Below are positions 1-8,266 of a stretch of DNA of 36,164 nt, one piece after another. Both the position numbers and the translations under genes were made by a program. Position 1 is the first letter of the stretch, and every line of letters starts with the position of its first letter. Where the stretch lies: positions 1-36,164 of the forward strand of contig OMYD01000029.1 of NCBI GenBank assembly GCA_900315195.1, written 5' to 3'. Source of the stretch: an uncultured Eubacteriales bacterium. GTDB taxonomy: Bacteria; Bacillota; Clostridia; Oscillospirales; Acutalibacteraceae. The notes beneath the pieces were generated by a model, which was not told the DNA's origin, made no database searches, and was given only the letters and a program-made list of their open reading frames with translations.

Positions 1-11
1 AACAAGCTGAA

Positions 12-64
12 GGGCTTGGCTCAAAACTCGAGATTGAGATTATGAGTCAAGCCCCTGATTTTTT
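12..64 (+). terminator. Rho-independent terminator of a gene left of the window
   Basis: A 12-bp stem (12-23 with 43-54, one G.T pair) encloses a 19-nt loop. It is followed by CTGATTTTTTC on the plus strand. The T-run is only on the plus side, so this probably ends a plus-strand transcript whose gene lies outside the window. No coding sequence for it is visible here. Confidence 0.7.
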
Positions 65-69
65 CTTTA

Positions 70-158
70 ATTGTAGGGTCAGGTCTTGACCTGACCGCAG
101 AGTAAAATCAAACCCTTTATTCTAAATCTGCGGCACGGTCAAGACCGTGCCTTACAAT
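70..158. repeat. Palindromic element with two 32-bp terminal inverted repeats
   Basis: The ends are ATTGTAGGG and (reverse complement) ATTGTAAGG. Each terminal arm of about 32 bp contains its own perfect 9-bp hairpin: 77-85/88-96 on the left and 132-140/143-151 on the right. CCGCAGA (95-101) pairs with TCTGCGG (127-133), so the whole element can fold as a three-armed cruciform. The arms differ at several positions, but both sides of each hairpin changed together. There is no coding capacity. It lies downstream of caxA, whose transcript would run into it. I see it as a MITE-like intergenic repeat; the family name is unknown to me. Confidence 0.7.
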
Positions 159-181
159 ATCTATAACTATTTTACATTTAT

Positions 182-1168
182 TTAACAATAGTTTCTTGCA
201 ATCGCAAAGCCCACGGTAGCTAAATACATGAGTACCATTGCCGCGCCCTCTGCCCTGCTGATTTTCTTTGTCAGCGAGAACACAAGCGTCACAACCGACA
301 CAACAAGCAGTATTCCCAAATCGATTACCGAGGCGTAGTTTACGGCTATCGGATGAATTGTACCCGAAACGCCTAAAATAAGCAGCAGGTTAAACAGGTT
401 TGAGCCTACCACGTTGCCAACAGCCAGTCCGTTTTCGCCCTTATGCGAGGCGACTATTGAGGTTACAAGCTCAGGCAGCGAGGTACCCAGAGCCACAACA
501 GTAAGGCCGATTAAGGTCTCCGACATTCCGAAAGCTGCCGCGATGTCGCGGGCGTTATTGACTACAAGCTGTCCTCCAAGAATAATGCACGCCACGCCGA
601 CTACGATAAGAATCAGGCTTTTCCATACAGCCATAGGTTTTTCATCAGATTCATCGGTTCGGTTTTTTCGAGCCAAAATAATCAACAGCGCCATATACGC
701 GACGAACACCAAAAGCAGCGCTATACCGAACGGGCGGCTGATTTCGCCTATATTATCTGTAAGCGGCGAATCAAACGGCACAGCGCCCGTAATAAGGTTA
801 ATTCCCACCGCGGCAAGCACCGCCAGCGTTACCGCTATTGAAAACGGAAAGTCGCGCTTTACTATTCCCCTGTCAATGGGAATCGGGCGGATAATTGCGC
901 ATAGGCCAAGCACGGCAAGCAGGTTAAAGATATTTGAGCCCGTTACGTTGCTTATCGCGATCTCATTAGAACCCTCAAGCGCCGCCGATGTACTTACCGC
1001 AAGCTCGGGTGCGCTTGTGCCCATTGCTACAATGGTAAGGCCTATAATAACGCCCGGCACCTTAAAGGTTCGCGCCAGAGCCGCGCTTCCGTCTACAAAA
1101 AAGTCCGCGCCCTTTATCAGCGCTATGAAGCCGACAACAAGCAGCAGCATGTTTAAGAATATATTCAC
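182..1168 (-). CDS. Calcium/sodium antiporter (CaCA family, YrbG/CaxA-like)
   Basis: Inner-membrane cation/Ca2+ exchanger of about 328 residues with roughly ten hydrophobic segments. The two inverted alpha repeats that form the ion site are clear: the first has GTSAPE followed by GSNIFN, the second GTSLPE followed by GSNLFN. Both are signatures of the K+-dependent Na+/Ca2+ exchanger-related family. I chose the GTG start at 1168 because a GGAGG lies 7 nt before it; an ATG 27 nt further upstream would place this site inside the gene. It has its own promoter (1198-1227) and no operon partner. The family call is firm. The physiological ion pair (Na+ or H+ against Ca2+) cannot be told from sequence. 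Confidence 0.9.
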   Translation of the reverse strand: MNIFLNMLLLVVGFIALIKGADFFVDGSAALARTFKVPGVIIGLTIVAMGTSAPELAVSTSAALEGSNEIAISNVTGSNIFNLLAVLGLCAIIRPIPIDRGIVKRDFPFSIAVTLAVLAAVGINLITGAVPFDSPLTDNIGEISRPFGIALLLVFVAYMALLIILARKNRTDESDEKPMAVWKSLILIVVGVACIILGGQLVVNNARDIAAAFGMSETLIGLTVVALGTSLPELVTSIVASHKGENGLAVGNVVGSNLFNLLLILGVSGTIHPIAVNYASVIDLGILLVVSVVTLVFSLTKKISRAEGAAMVLMYLATVGFAIARNYC

Positions 1169-1197
1169 TTTAATTCCTCCGTAATTATGCTGCATAT

Positions 1198-1227
1198 ATC
1201 ATATCACATTATTAAGTTATACGTCAA
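1198..1227 (-). promoter_or_regulatory. Sigma-A-type promoter of the antiporter gene
   Basis: On the minus strand TTGACG (1222-1227) and TATGAT (1198-1203) are separated by 18 bp, about 30 nt before the GTG start. The boxes are good and the spacer is one base longer than ideal. Confidence 0.55.
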
Positions 1228-1260
1228 GGATATGCGGTGGCAAACTCTCTGCAAAAATAA

Positions 1261-1360
1261 TTCCGAATTCACAATCTGCGCCGTTATACCGAGGCTTCCG
1301 TCAAAATCGATTTCTCCAAAGGCGCGCCGGATGGATCGTCACGTTCCCGCGTGGCAACGG
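1261..1360 (-). repeat. Dispersed AscI-containing repeat, diverged copy A
   Basis: Read on the minus strand, this segment carries GGCGCGCCTTTGGAGAAAT (1310-1328). That string is identical to part of two other intergenic copies at 6081-6120 and 10286-10325. The similarity continues downstream (CGGTATAACGGCGCA and GAATTCGGAATT are shared with the 10.3-kb copy). Upstream similarity is weaker. The plus-strand open frame across it (1187-1426) is a by-product of the repeat and not a gene. Confidence 0.75.
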
Positions 1361-1362
1361 GT

Positions 1363-1404
1363 AACAGACAGCGGCACCCGACAATACCGGGTGCCGCTGC
1401 TGTT
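1363..1404 (-). terminator. Long stem-loop downstream of htrA, probable terminator
   Basis: A perfect 12-bp stem (1369-1380 with 1388-1399) is extended by AACAG/CTGTT around one bulged A, with a 7-nt loop. It is the first strong hairpin after the htrA stop codon. Neither strand has a good T-run after it, so it may act as a transcript end-protector or weak terminator. Confidence 0.45.
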
Positions 1405-1455
1405 TATAAGGAGATCATTTATCTGAAATCAGGGAGAAATCTAAATTAATTGGTC

Positions 1456-3147
1456 TTACCAGTTGAAAAGACGGTCCCAAAGGTTGTCGTCTGACTGGAA
1501 ATCATCCTGCTTTTCATTTGTGTTAGGCTTTGCCGAGGGAATATATTCGGTAAGCTCAAGTGAGATATCCTGAGTTTTTCCTGATCTGGAAACCGAAAAA
1601 TTAACCGTATCGCCTACTGATTTATTTTTAAGAGCCTTGTTGATATCCGCCGTGCTCGAAACCTCGGTTCCGTTAACCGCGGTAATCAAGTCGCCTGAAT
1701 GGAAACCTGCCTCCTCGGCTTTTGAGCCTTTATCAACTGAGAGAACATATACGCCGAGCTTATTTACGTTGTAATAGAACGCGGTATCATAGGAATTAAT
1801 GTCTACAAACTTCATGCCTGTGTCGATTTTATCTCTGCTGTAGCCGTATTCCTTGAGGTCTTTGATAATATTCGAAACGGTATTTATAGGGATAGCAAAC
1901 GCGATACCTTCAACCTCGGTCGCGCTGTCCTTTGCGTTTACAATACCAACCAGCTTTCCCTCAGCGTTGAACAGACCGCCACCAGAGTTGCCGGGGCTGA
2001 TCTGAGCGTTTGTCTGGAGTAGGGTAAGGTTCTTGTTCTCAATAGTAACCTCACGGGCAAGAGCGCTTATAATGCCGTCGGTTACGGTGCCGCCCAAAGT
2101 TCCCAGCGGGTTGCCGATTGCGATTACATAGTCGCCTACTACAAGGTTGCTGCTGTTGCCGATTTCCGCCGCGGTAAGTCCCTTGGCGTCTATTTTCAGA
2201 AGCGCGATATCATTGTCCTCGTCGCTGCCTATAAGCTTTGCGTCATATGAGGTTGTGCCGTCGCGCAGTGTTACGGTGATTTTATTAGCGTTCTCAATAA
2301 CGTGATAGTTTGTAATTATATAGCCGTCATCCGAGATAATAACACCTGAGCCCGCGCCCTTTGCCGCGTAGCGCTGTGAGAAACCTCCCGAAACGGTTGC
2401 CTCGGTAACGATTTCAACAACGCTGTTGGCCGTCTTTTTAACGATGTCTGAGGTGCTGAGCGCCGACGTTTTAGTGGAGGCGTTTGTAATGTTATTGCCG
2501 GAAGTGCCTGAAGTTGTTTCCTGAGTTGAGGAGGAGCTGTCGGAGCTGTCAGAGCCGTTAAGCTTACCGGCCATTATTCCGCCGCCGAAGCCAAGCGCTG
2601 TTGAACCCAGCATAGCGATTGCAAGCGCTGCCGCTACAAAACCCTTTGAAGCCGATTTTTTCTCTTTTTTAGGCTTCTTAGCCGCATTGACTACCTTATG
2701 CGAATTGTAAACGGTGCCTGCGCTGTAAGCATTTTCTCCGTTTGAGTAATCGGCGTATTGACCTGCGTAAGGATTAGCGCTATGACTGTCTGAGTATACG
2801 TCATCGGCAGTTGTGTTTTGGCGCGCGCTGCTTGAATAAGCGTCATCGTAGTTATTGGGATTGTGTTCGGCGTTAGCGTTGTTGCCGTTTATATATGAAT
2901 AGTGGTACTCTCCGTCTGAGTAATTGCGGTCGGAGTTCCACTCGTAAGAGCTTTCCTGAACAGGCTCGCTTGCCTGCGTAACCTGAGTTTGCTCGGTTTG
3001 ATAATCATATCCGTCAAAATTATCGCGGGTTTTTTCAAATCCGCTTAAATCCTCGTGAGCGACGGGCGCTTCGTCAAAGCCACTGTTAGGTTGGTTTGTA
3101 CCGGGGGTTTCATCATAGCTGTTGTTTTCATAAAAATTGTCTGACAT
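1456..3147 (-). CDS. htrA: HtrA/DegP-type membrane serine protease with PDZ domain
   Basis: Surface protein-quality protease, 563 residues. Order: a hydrophilic cytoplasmic region rich in Asp, Asn, Tyr and Ser (1-155), a Lys-rich stretch, one membrane segment (about 169-193), a Ser/Thr-rich linker, a trypsin-like domain with catalytic His282, Asp313 and Ser388 (in PGNSGG), and one PDZ domain (about 445-535) with GVYVLSV and GDLITAVNG. The start is fixed by GGAGG 7 nt upstream. A TATAAT at 3188-3193 (minus strand) is a possible -10 box, but no good -35 is seen. It is probably monocistronic, and a long stem-loop follows. The large disordered N-terminus is longer than in Bacillus HtrA but is seen in many Clostridia. 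The catalytic set is complete, so it should be active outside the membrane. Confidence 0.95.
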   Translation of the reverse strand: MSDNFYENNSYDETPGTNQPNSGFDEAPVAHEDLSGFEKTRDNFDGYDYQTEQTQVTQASEPVQESSYEWNSDRNYSDGEYHYSYINGNNANAEHNPNNYDDAYSSSARQNTTADDVYSDSHSANPYAGQYADYSNGENAYSAGTVYNSHKVVNAAKKPKKEKKSASKGFVAAALAIAMLGSTALGFGGGIMAGKLNGSDSSDSSSSTQETTSGTSGNNITNASTKTSALSTSDIVKKTANSVVEIVTEATVSGGFSQRYAAKGAGSGVIISDDGYIITNYHVIENANKITVTLRDGTTSYDAKLIGSDEDNDIALLKIDAKGLTAAEIGNSSNLVVGDYVIAIGNPLGTLGGTVTDGIISALAREVTIENKNLTLLQTNAQISPGNSGGGLFNAEGKLVGIVNAKDSATEVEGIAFAIPINTVSNIIKDLKEYGYSRDKIDTGMKFVDINSYDTAFYYNVNKLGVYVLSVDKGSKAEEAGFHSGDLITAVNGTEVSSTADINKALKNKSVGDTVNFSVSRSGKTQDISLELTEYIPSAKPNTNEKQDDFQSDDNLWDRLFNW

Positions 3148-3231
3148 AAGGGGTCCTCCGTAAAGCGTAATAATTTTTTATGTTGTCATTATAATAATCC
3201 CCTAAAGTGAAAACTATATGAAATAAAATTG

Positions 3232-3269
3232 AAAAAATCAAGGAATGTTTGTGATTCCCTGATTTTTTT
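3232..3269 (-). terminator. Terminator of the typA-exonuclease operon
   Basis: The arms AAAAAATCA-GGAAT and ATTCC-TGATTTTTT pair around a 7-nt loop with a single A/C mismatch. T-rich tracts follow on both strands. It lies 8 bp after the exonuclease stop codon on the minus strand. Confidence 0.75.
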
Positions 3270-3276
3270 CGAAAAA

Positions 3277-4128
3277 CTATTCTTTTTTCTCTGTCTTTGG
3301 AACTATTCGCTTATTGACTTTGATTCCGTCAAAGCGCTTTTTGAACGATACCCTGCCCGTAAACTTCTCGTCGCAGTTTTTGCAGTAGAAATCCGCGTTG
3401 AAGTTTTTGTTGCGCAGCTTCCAGCGCTTAACTCTTCGCGCCTGATTTCCGCACTGCTCACAGAAGAATTTAAGCTGCTCACGGTCTATTTCGGGAGAGC
3501 TGATGTCGGTGATAAAGAAGTTTTTAAAGAGCATACGGTCATAGAATTCCTCGCAGGCGGCGTCCATAACGCACTTTTCAAGAGGATAGCCGCCTATCAC
3601 CTTTTTAAGGTTTTTAAGGCTTAGATACGCGTCGGCTGCGGCCCGGTGCTGCTCCTCCTCGGAAAACTTGACTCCGATCATCTCGGCAAAGCGCCCCAGA
3701 CCTATCTGATTGCCCTCGTCATACTGCCCTATCGCCTTTTCGCAGTACTCCTGCAAATCGCAGTAGCTCCTTAAAAACGGAATGCGCCTGTTTTTTGTGT
3801 AGAGCAGAAAATTGTCAATAAGCGCGTGGATGTCGCCAGTGCCCCATGTCATAATCACGGAATCTCCGACAAACCCCGCAAACTCATCGGTGACCGTCAG
3901 GAAATCGCCGCCGTCGGCTAAGTCCTCGTTTGTCAGGTGAGTAAGCTGCTTTACCCTGCCGTTGAGCTTCTTTTTAACTCTTGGGGTGATAAGGCGCGAG
4001 AACGAGCCGATTTCATTCAAATCGCCGTCAACCTTGACCGCGCCGAACTCGATAATCTCATTTACAAAGCGGTGAGCGGATTTGCTGTAGGCGCTGTTCC
4101 ACTCTAAATCTAAAATAACAAAATTCAT
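3277..4128 (-). CDS. DEDDh 3'-5' exonuclease (KapD/ERI-1-like) with C-terminal zinc ribbon
   Basis: Nuclease of 283 residues. The RNase T/DnaQ-like fold shows Exo I (Asp7, Glu9 in LDLEW), Exo II (Asp99 in TWGTGD) and Exo III of the DEDDh type (His161, Asp166), so two-metal catalysis looks intact. The C-terminal 65 residues carry Cys223-x2-Cys226 and Cys249-x2-Cys252, a likely four-cysteine zinc ribbon in a basic segment that could bind nucleic acid. The start codon lies 2 nt after the typA stop codon and has only a poor ribosome site, so translation is probably coupled to typA. The same transcript ends at 3232-3269. Substrate (RNA or DNA) cannot be told from the sequence; resemblance to KapD suggests small RNA or single-strand ends. 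Confidence 0.8.
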   Translation of the reverse strand: MNFVILDLEWNSAYSKSAHRFVNEIIEFGAVKVDGDLNEIGSFSRLITPRVKKKLNGRVKQLTHLTNEDLADGGDFLTVTDEFAGFVGDSVIMTWGTGDIHALIDNFLLYTKNRRIPFLRSYCDLQEYCEKAIGQYDEGNQIGLGRFAEMIGVKFSEEEQHRAAADAYLSLKNLKKVIGGYPLEKCVMDAACEEFYDRMLFKNFFITDISSPEIDREQLKFFCEQCGNQARRVKRWKLRNKNFNADFYCKNCDEKFTGRVSFKKRFDGIKVNKRIVPKTEKKE

Positions 4129-4130
4129 AC

Positions 4131-5957
4131 TCAGGACTTTTTATTGCGGAATTGCTGCTTCATGCGCTGTTCCTTTGAGAGGATTCTTTTGCGCATACGG
4201 ATATTTTCGGGAGTAACCTCAACAAGCTCGTCGTCGGCAATAAACTCAAGGCACTGCTCAAGCGACATAATAGTAGGAGGCGTAAGTTTTAGAGCGTCGT
4301 CAGAACCCGAGGCGCGCGTGTTGGTGATGTGCTTTTTCTTGCAGACGTTAACGGTGATGTCGTCTGACTTGGGGCTGGCGCCGACGATCATGCCCTCGTA
4401 CACGGGAACGCCCGCGCCGATAAACAGCCTGCCCCTCTCCTGAGCGGCATACAGACCGTAGGTTACGGAATCGCCCGTTTCAAAGGCGATGAGCGAGCCC
4501 TGGTGACGGGTGACTATTTCGCCCTTAAACGGCTCGTAGCCGTCGAAAACGTGGTTCATAATGCCGTTGCCGTTGGTGTCGGTCAAAAACTCGGGACGGT
4601 AGCCCATAAGGCCTCTGGCGGGGATTCTGAACTCAATGTGGGTAACTCCGCCGTCACGGGTGCCCATGTTGATAAGCTCAGCCTTGCGTGAGCCGAGCTT
4701 TTCCATTACCGCGCCGACGTATGAATCGGGGACCTCAACGATAAGGTACTCCATAGGCTCGCAAAGCTTGCCGTCAATTGTCTTGGTGATGACCTCGGGG
4801 CGCGATACCTGGAACTCATAGTTCTGGCGGCGCATTGTTTCAATCAGAATTGAAAGGTGAAGCTCGCCGCGTCCGGATACCTTGAAGGTGTCGGCGCTGT
4901 CGGTCTCCTCAACCCTGAGGGCGATGTTTGTCTCGGTCTCTTTAAACAGCCTGTCGCGGATGTTTCTCGATGTGACGTACTTGCCCTCTCTGCCCGCAAA
5001 GGGTGAGTTGTTTACGATGAAGTTCATCGTAACGGTGGGCTCGTCTATCTTAACGAAGGGAAGCGGCTCAACGCAGTCGTTTGAGCAGAGCGTTTCGCCT
5101 ATATTAATATCCTGAACGCCGCTTATGCATACGATGTCGCCGATTGAAGCCGAGTCGCACTCGGTGCGTTTTAGCCCCTCAAACTGATAGAGCTTGCCGA
5201 TTTTTACGACCTTTGTTGTGCCGTCGGCGTGGCAGAGAGTGACGGACTGACCGTTCTTTACCGAGCCGCGCTCAACTCTTCCGACTCCGATTCTGCCGAC
5301 AAAGTTATCGGCGTCGATATTTGAAATCAGGATTTGCAGACCGCCGTCGAGCTCGCCCTTAGGCGCGGGAATCTCGTTTACGATCGCCTCAAAGAGCGGC
5401 GTCATGTCGGTGCCCTGATTGTTATAATCGTCTGTAGCGTAGCCGTCGCGGGCCGAAGCGTAGATTACGGGGAACTCAAGCTGCTCGTCGTCGGCGCCCA
5501 GCTCGATAAACAGATCGAGGACTTCGTCTACGACCTCCTCGGGGCGCGCGCCCGGACGGTCGATTTTATTGAGCACTACTAGCGGCTTTTTGCCGAGCCC
5601 CAGAGCCTTTTTAAGCACAAAGCGGGTCTGTGGCATACAGCCCTCAAAAGCGTCTACAAGCAGAACTACGCCGTCTACCATTTGCAGAATACGCTCAACC
5701 TCGCCGCCGAAATCGGCGTGTCCGGGGGTGTCTACGATATTGATTTTGATGTCCTTATACATAACCGCCGTGGGTTTTGAAAGGATTGTAATGCCGCGCT
5801 CGCGCTCCAGGTCGTTTGAGTCCATAACGCGCTCCTCAACAGCCTCGTTCTCGCGGAAAACGCCGCTCTGACGGAGAAGCTGGTCGACAAGGGTCGTTTT
5901 GCCGTGGTCGACGTGCGCGATAATTGCTATATTTCTGAGGTTTTCTCTGGTATCCAT
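4131..5957 (-). CDS. typA: Ribosome-associated GTPase TypA/BipA
   Basis: Translational GTPase of 608 residues, the usual family length. It is related to EF-G/LepA and helps 50S assembly and stress or cold adaptation. G1 is AHVDHGKT (residues 14-21), followed by the RGITI effector region, DTPGH (G3), NKID (G4) and SAR (G5). Then come the beta-barrel domain II, the EF-G-like domains III and V, and the TypA-specific C-terminal domain ending in basic residues. GGAG lies 8 nt before the ATG. A strong promoter (5993-6021) precedes it, and the exonuclease gene follows in the same operon. Confidence 0.97.
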   Translation of the reverse strand: MDTRENLRNIAIIAHVDHGKTTLVDQLLRQSGVFRENEAVEERVMDSNDLERERGITILSKPTAVMYKDIKINIVDTPGHADFGGEVERILQMVDGVVLLVDAFEGCMPQTRFVLKKALGLGKKPLVVLNKIDRPGARPEEVVDEVLDLFIELGADDEQLEFPVIYASARDGYATDDYNNQGTDMTPLFEAIVNEIPAPKGELDGGLQILISNIDADNFVGRIGVGRVERGSVKNGQSVTLCHADGTTKVVKIGKLYQFEGLKRTECDSASIGDIVCISGVQDINIGETLCSNDCVEPLPFVKIDEPTVTMNFIVNNSPFAGREGKYVTSRNIRDRLFKETETNIALRVEETDSADTFKVSGRGELHLSILIETMRRQNYEFQVSRPEVITKTIDGKLCEPMEYLIVEVPDSYVGAVMEKLGSRKAELINMGTRDGGVTHIEFRIPARGLMGYRPEFLTDTNGNGIMNHVFDGYEPFKGEIVTRHQGSLIAFETGDSVTYGLYAAQERGRLFIGAGVPVYEGMIVGASPKSDDITVNVCKKKHITNTRASGSDDALKLTPPTIMSLEQCLEFIADDELVEVTPENIRMRKRILSKEQRMKQQFRNKKS

Positions 5958-5992
5958 ATACTATACTCCGATTCTTATAATATTACCTATAT

Positions 5993-6021
5993 ATTATAGC
6001 ACCGCGGGGCTTACAATTCAA
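5993..6021 (-). promoter_or_regulatory. Sigma-A promoter of typA
   Basis: Minus strand TTGAAT (6016-6021), 17-bp spacer, TATAAT (5993-5998), giving a leader of about 30 nt before typA. Confidence 0.75.
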
Positions 6022-6080
6022 TTTGTAAAAATACATCACATTTCACCGACTGAAGCGGTTTTTTTGCGAAAATTGCCAAT

Positions 6081-6185
6081 CGGCAGCGTGACGCTGCACC
6101 CGGCGCGCCTTTGGAGAAATTGTAATAACAAAAAGGTTTCTGCAACGGCGCGTCATAAATCGCGGGAACGGAAGTTTTGTTTACT
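6081..6185 (+). repeat. Dispersed AscI-containing repeat, copy B
   Basis: Bases 6081-6120 are identical over 40 bp to 10286-10325. They include the palindromic CAGCGTGACGCTG, an AscI site GGCGCGCC, and CTTTGGAGAAAT. Weaker similarity continues to about 6185 (an AACGGCGC block, then ACGGAAGTTTTG). It sits in the gap between typA and rex, and no gene is visible between 6022 and 6381. Confidence 0.8.
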
Positions 6186-6236
6186 GCAAACGTCTGATTC
6201 GCGTATTGGGTATTGAGGTACGCTTGCCGTTTCATT

Positions 6237-6268
6237 CGTAGGGGCGCACCCATGTGTGCGCCACTACG
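6237..6268. repeat. Palindromic GTAGGGGCGCAC hairpin repeat
   Basis: CGTAG-GGCGCAC pairs with GTGCGCC-CTACG, 12 bp with one G/A mismatch and a 6-nt loop. The GTAGGG end resembles the end of the element at 70-158. Similar GC-rich palindromes are common between genes in Ruminococcaceae. No T-run follows, so it is not a typical terminator. Confidence 0.55.
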
Positions 6269-6344
6269 ACATTAACGGATAAGTTTTATTGACAGGGTTT
6301 GACACGCCGTTAACAAAACCCTTTCCGCAACAGCAGCGTCCGAA

Positions 6345-6372
6345 TATAAAAGGCGCGCGGAAACCGCACGCC
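6345..6372 (-). terminator. Terminator of the acn-icd-rex operon
   Basis: On the minus strand a 9-bp GC-rich stem (6364-6372 with 6352-6360, one T.G pair) and a 3-nt loop are followed by TTTTATATT. It begins 10 bp after the rex stop codon. Confidence 0.85.
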
Positions 6373-6381
6373 TTAACAGAA

Positions 6382-7023
6382 TTATTTACTTTCCATGTTT
6401 GTCATTCGGTAGCACAGGGTCATCAGGTTGTCGCTGAGGTGAACGTTTTCAACGACCGTGTCGCTGTATTTTGCGCTGATGTCGAAGTGGCTGAAATTCC
6501 AGTAGCATTTTATGCCCAGCTTATAAAGCCGCTCAAGCGTCTGCTCAACATTCTGGCGAGGAATACACATAAACGCCGCGTCAACGTGCTGAGCGCTGCA
6601 AAAATCCTCGAGCTCGGATTCATCGCGGATGACGATATCGCCCAGCATTCCGCCGATTTTATCGCGGTCGATTTCAAAGCCGCCCACAAGCTCAAAGCCC
6701 AGCTTGTTGAAGTCGAGGTGCTTGGAAACGGCGGTGCCGAAGTTGCCCGCGCCGATAAGAATAGCTTTAAAGCTGTTGTCAAGCCCCAGAATATGCCTTA
6801 TTTCATTTTTAAGCTGGCTTACGCTGTAGCCGTAGCCCTGCTGACCAAAGCCGCCGAAGCAGTTTAAATCCTGCCTTACCTGAGAGGCGGTGACGTTCAT
6901 AATCTGAGCCAGCTTGGTTGATGAAATGCGCTCTACGCGCTGCTCGTCCAGCTCGGACAGAAAGCGGTAATACCTTGGAAGCCGCCTGATTACCGACATC
7001 GAAATACTGTCGCTTTTTGACAT
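6382..7023 (-). CDS. rex: Redox-sensing transcriptional repressor Rex
   Basis: Repressor of 213 residues that senses the NADH/NAD+ ratio. The N-terminal winged helix carries the family signature SQVRQDLNCFGGFGQQGYGY (residues 47-66). The Rossmann domain begins with GAGNFG (91-96), and a C-terminal swapped helix ends the protein. AAAGGAG lies 11 nt before the ATG. It is the last gene after icd, with a 34-bp gap and no terminator between. A Rex-type operator overlaps the promoter of the operon (10243-10260), so autoregulation together with acn and icd is likely. Rex is widespread in Firmicutes, but I do not know of this exact gene partnership as a common arrangement. Confidence 0.96.
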   Translation of the reverse strand: MSKSDSISMSVIRRLPRYYRFLSELDEQRVERISSTKLAQIMNVTASQVRQDLNCFGGFGQQGYGYSVSQLKNEIRHILGLDNSFKAILIGAGNFGTAVSKHLDFNKLGFELVGGFEIDRDKIGGMLGDIVIRDESELEDFCSAQHVDAAFMCIPRQNVEQTLERLYKLGIKCYWNFSHFDISAKYSDTVVENVHLSDNLMTLCYRMTNMESK

Positions 7024-7057
7024 TTAGCAGTAAACTCCTTTTATTGTAGGTGTTGCC

Positions 7058-8266
7058 TTACAGAGAAGCCGCGAGACGCTCGTTGATCGCCTTTAAGAAC
7101 TCCTCTGTATTCACCTTCCGCTTGTTGGGAAGAGTTGAAATAAGATAGAGGTCGCCTGTCATAACGCCGTCCTCAATTGTCTTGATTGTAGCGGCCTCAA
7201 GCTTGTCGGCAAAGTTCATGAGCTCGGGCAGCTTATCAAGCTCGCCGCGCTTTCTGAGAGCGCCTGTCCAGGCAAATATTGTAGCTACTGAGTTTGTAGA
7301 AGTCTCCTCGCCCTTTAAGTACTTGTAGTAGTGGCGCTGAACGGTTCCGTGAGCCGCCTCGTACTCGTAAATGCCGTCGGGAGATACCAGAACGCTTGTC
7401 ATCATAGCAAGCGAGCCGAAGGCTGTGGCTATCATATCGCTCATTACGTCGCCGTCGTAGTTCTTGCAGGCCCACATATAGCCGCCCTCGCTGCGGATCA
7501 CGCGCGCTACGGCGTCGTCGATAAGGGTGTAGAAGAACTCTATACCCGCCTCGTCAAACTTATCCTTGTACTCGTTCTCGAAGATTTCGGCAAAGATATC
7601 CTTAAAGCGGTGGTCGTAGATTTTGCTGATGGTGTCCTTTGTGGCAAACCACACGTCGAGCTTCTGGTCGAGAGCGTAGTTAAAGCAGCTTCTCGCGAAA
7701 GATGAAATGCTCTTGTCGAGGTTGTGCATACCCTGGATAACGCCGTCGGTGGTGAAGTCGAAGATGGTGCTGCGCTCCTCGGTTCCGTCGGGCTTTGTTA
7801 CGCAGAGCTCAGCCTTGCTGCCTGCCTCAACGCGCATTTCGGTGTTCTTGTAAACGTCGCCGTAAGCGTGACGGGCAATGCAGATGGGCTTTTTCCATGT
7901 GGGAATGTATGGTGTAATACCCTTTACAAGAATGGGGCTGCGGAAAACGGTGCCGTCCAGAATAGCGCGGATTGTGCCGTTAGGCGACTTCCACATGCTC
8001 TTTAAGTTATACTCGGTCATTCTCGCAGCGTTGGGAGTGATTGTAGCGCACTTTACCGCTACGCCGTACTTCTTTGTGGCGTTGGCGCTGTCGATAGTTA
8101 CCTGGTCGTCGGTCTCGTTGCGCTTTTTAAGTCCGAGGTCATAGTACTCGGTCTTGAGGTCAACATAGGGTGTGATCAAAATATCTTTTAGCTGCTGCCA
8201 GATAACTCTGGTCATTTCGTCGCCGTCCATCTCAACGAGCGGCGTTTTCATCTGAATCTTATTCAT
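7058..8266 (-). CDS. icd: NADP-dependent isocitrate dehydrogenase, eukaryote-like type
   Basis: Oxidative decarboxylation of isocitrate to 2-oxoglutarate, 402 residues. The sequence resembles the dimeric NADP enzyme of eukaryotic cytosol and mitochondria: [15 protein letters not shown] at the N-terminus, [25 protein letters not shown] and [13 protein letters not shown]. It does not resemble the E. coli or Bacillus Icd type. Its ATG overlaps the acn stop codon by one base (TAATG), so the two are translationally coupled. Together with aconitase it makes 2-oxoglutarate for glutamate synthesis. No citrate synthase gene is in the window. Confidence 0.95.
   Translation of the reverse strand: MNKIQMKTPLVEMDGDEMTRVIWQQLKDILITPYVDLKTEYYDLGLKKRNETDDQVTIDSANATKKYGVAVKCATITPNAARMTEYNLKSMWKSPNGTIRAILDGTVFRSPILVKGITPYIPTWKKPICIARHAYGDVYKNTEMRVEAGSKAELCVTKPDGTEERSTIFDFTTDGVIQGMHNLDKSISSFARSCFNYALDQKLDVWFATKDTISKIYDHRFKDIFAEIFENEYKDKFDEAGIEFFYTLIDDAVARVIRSEGGYMWACKNYDGDVMSDMIATAFGSLAMMTSVLVSPDGIYEYEAAHGTVQRHYYKYLKGEETSTNSVATIFAWTGALRKRGELDKLPELMNFADKLEAATIKTIEDGVMTGDLYLISTLPNKRKVNTEEFLKAINERLAASL

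Noticed and set aside
414-1184. Long plus-strand open frame of 256 codons
   Set aside because: It is antisense to the antiporter gene, has no ribosome site, and its composition (many Ser, Thr, Ile) is that of a reversed membrane gene. The same applies to other long antisense frames in pheT, acn, icd, typA and der.
1187-1426. Plus-strand open frame of 79 codons and a similar one at 10170-10547 (minus) sharing ISPKARR
   Set aside because: The shared peptide comes from translation of the dispersed repeat in both places, not from related genes.
6011-6253. Minus-strand frame of 80 codons between typA and rex
   Set aside because: It runs through repeat copy B and the palindrome, contains no protein-like pattern, and has no ribosome site.
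6311-6317. TTAACAA half-site near the rex terminator
   Set aside because: A single half-site downstream of the gene is not evidence of an operator.
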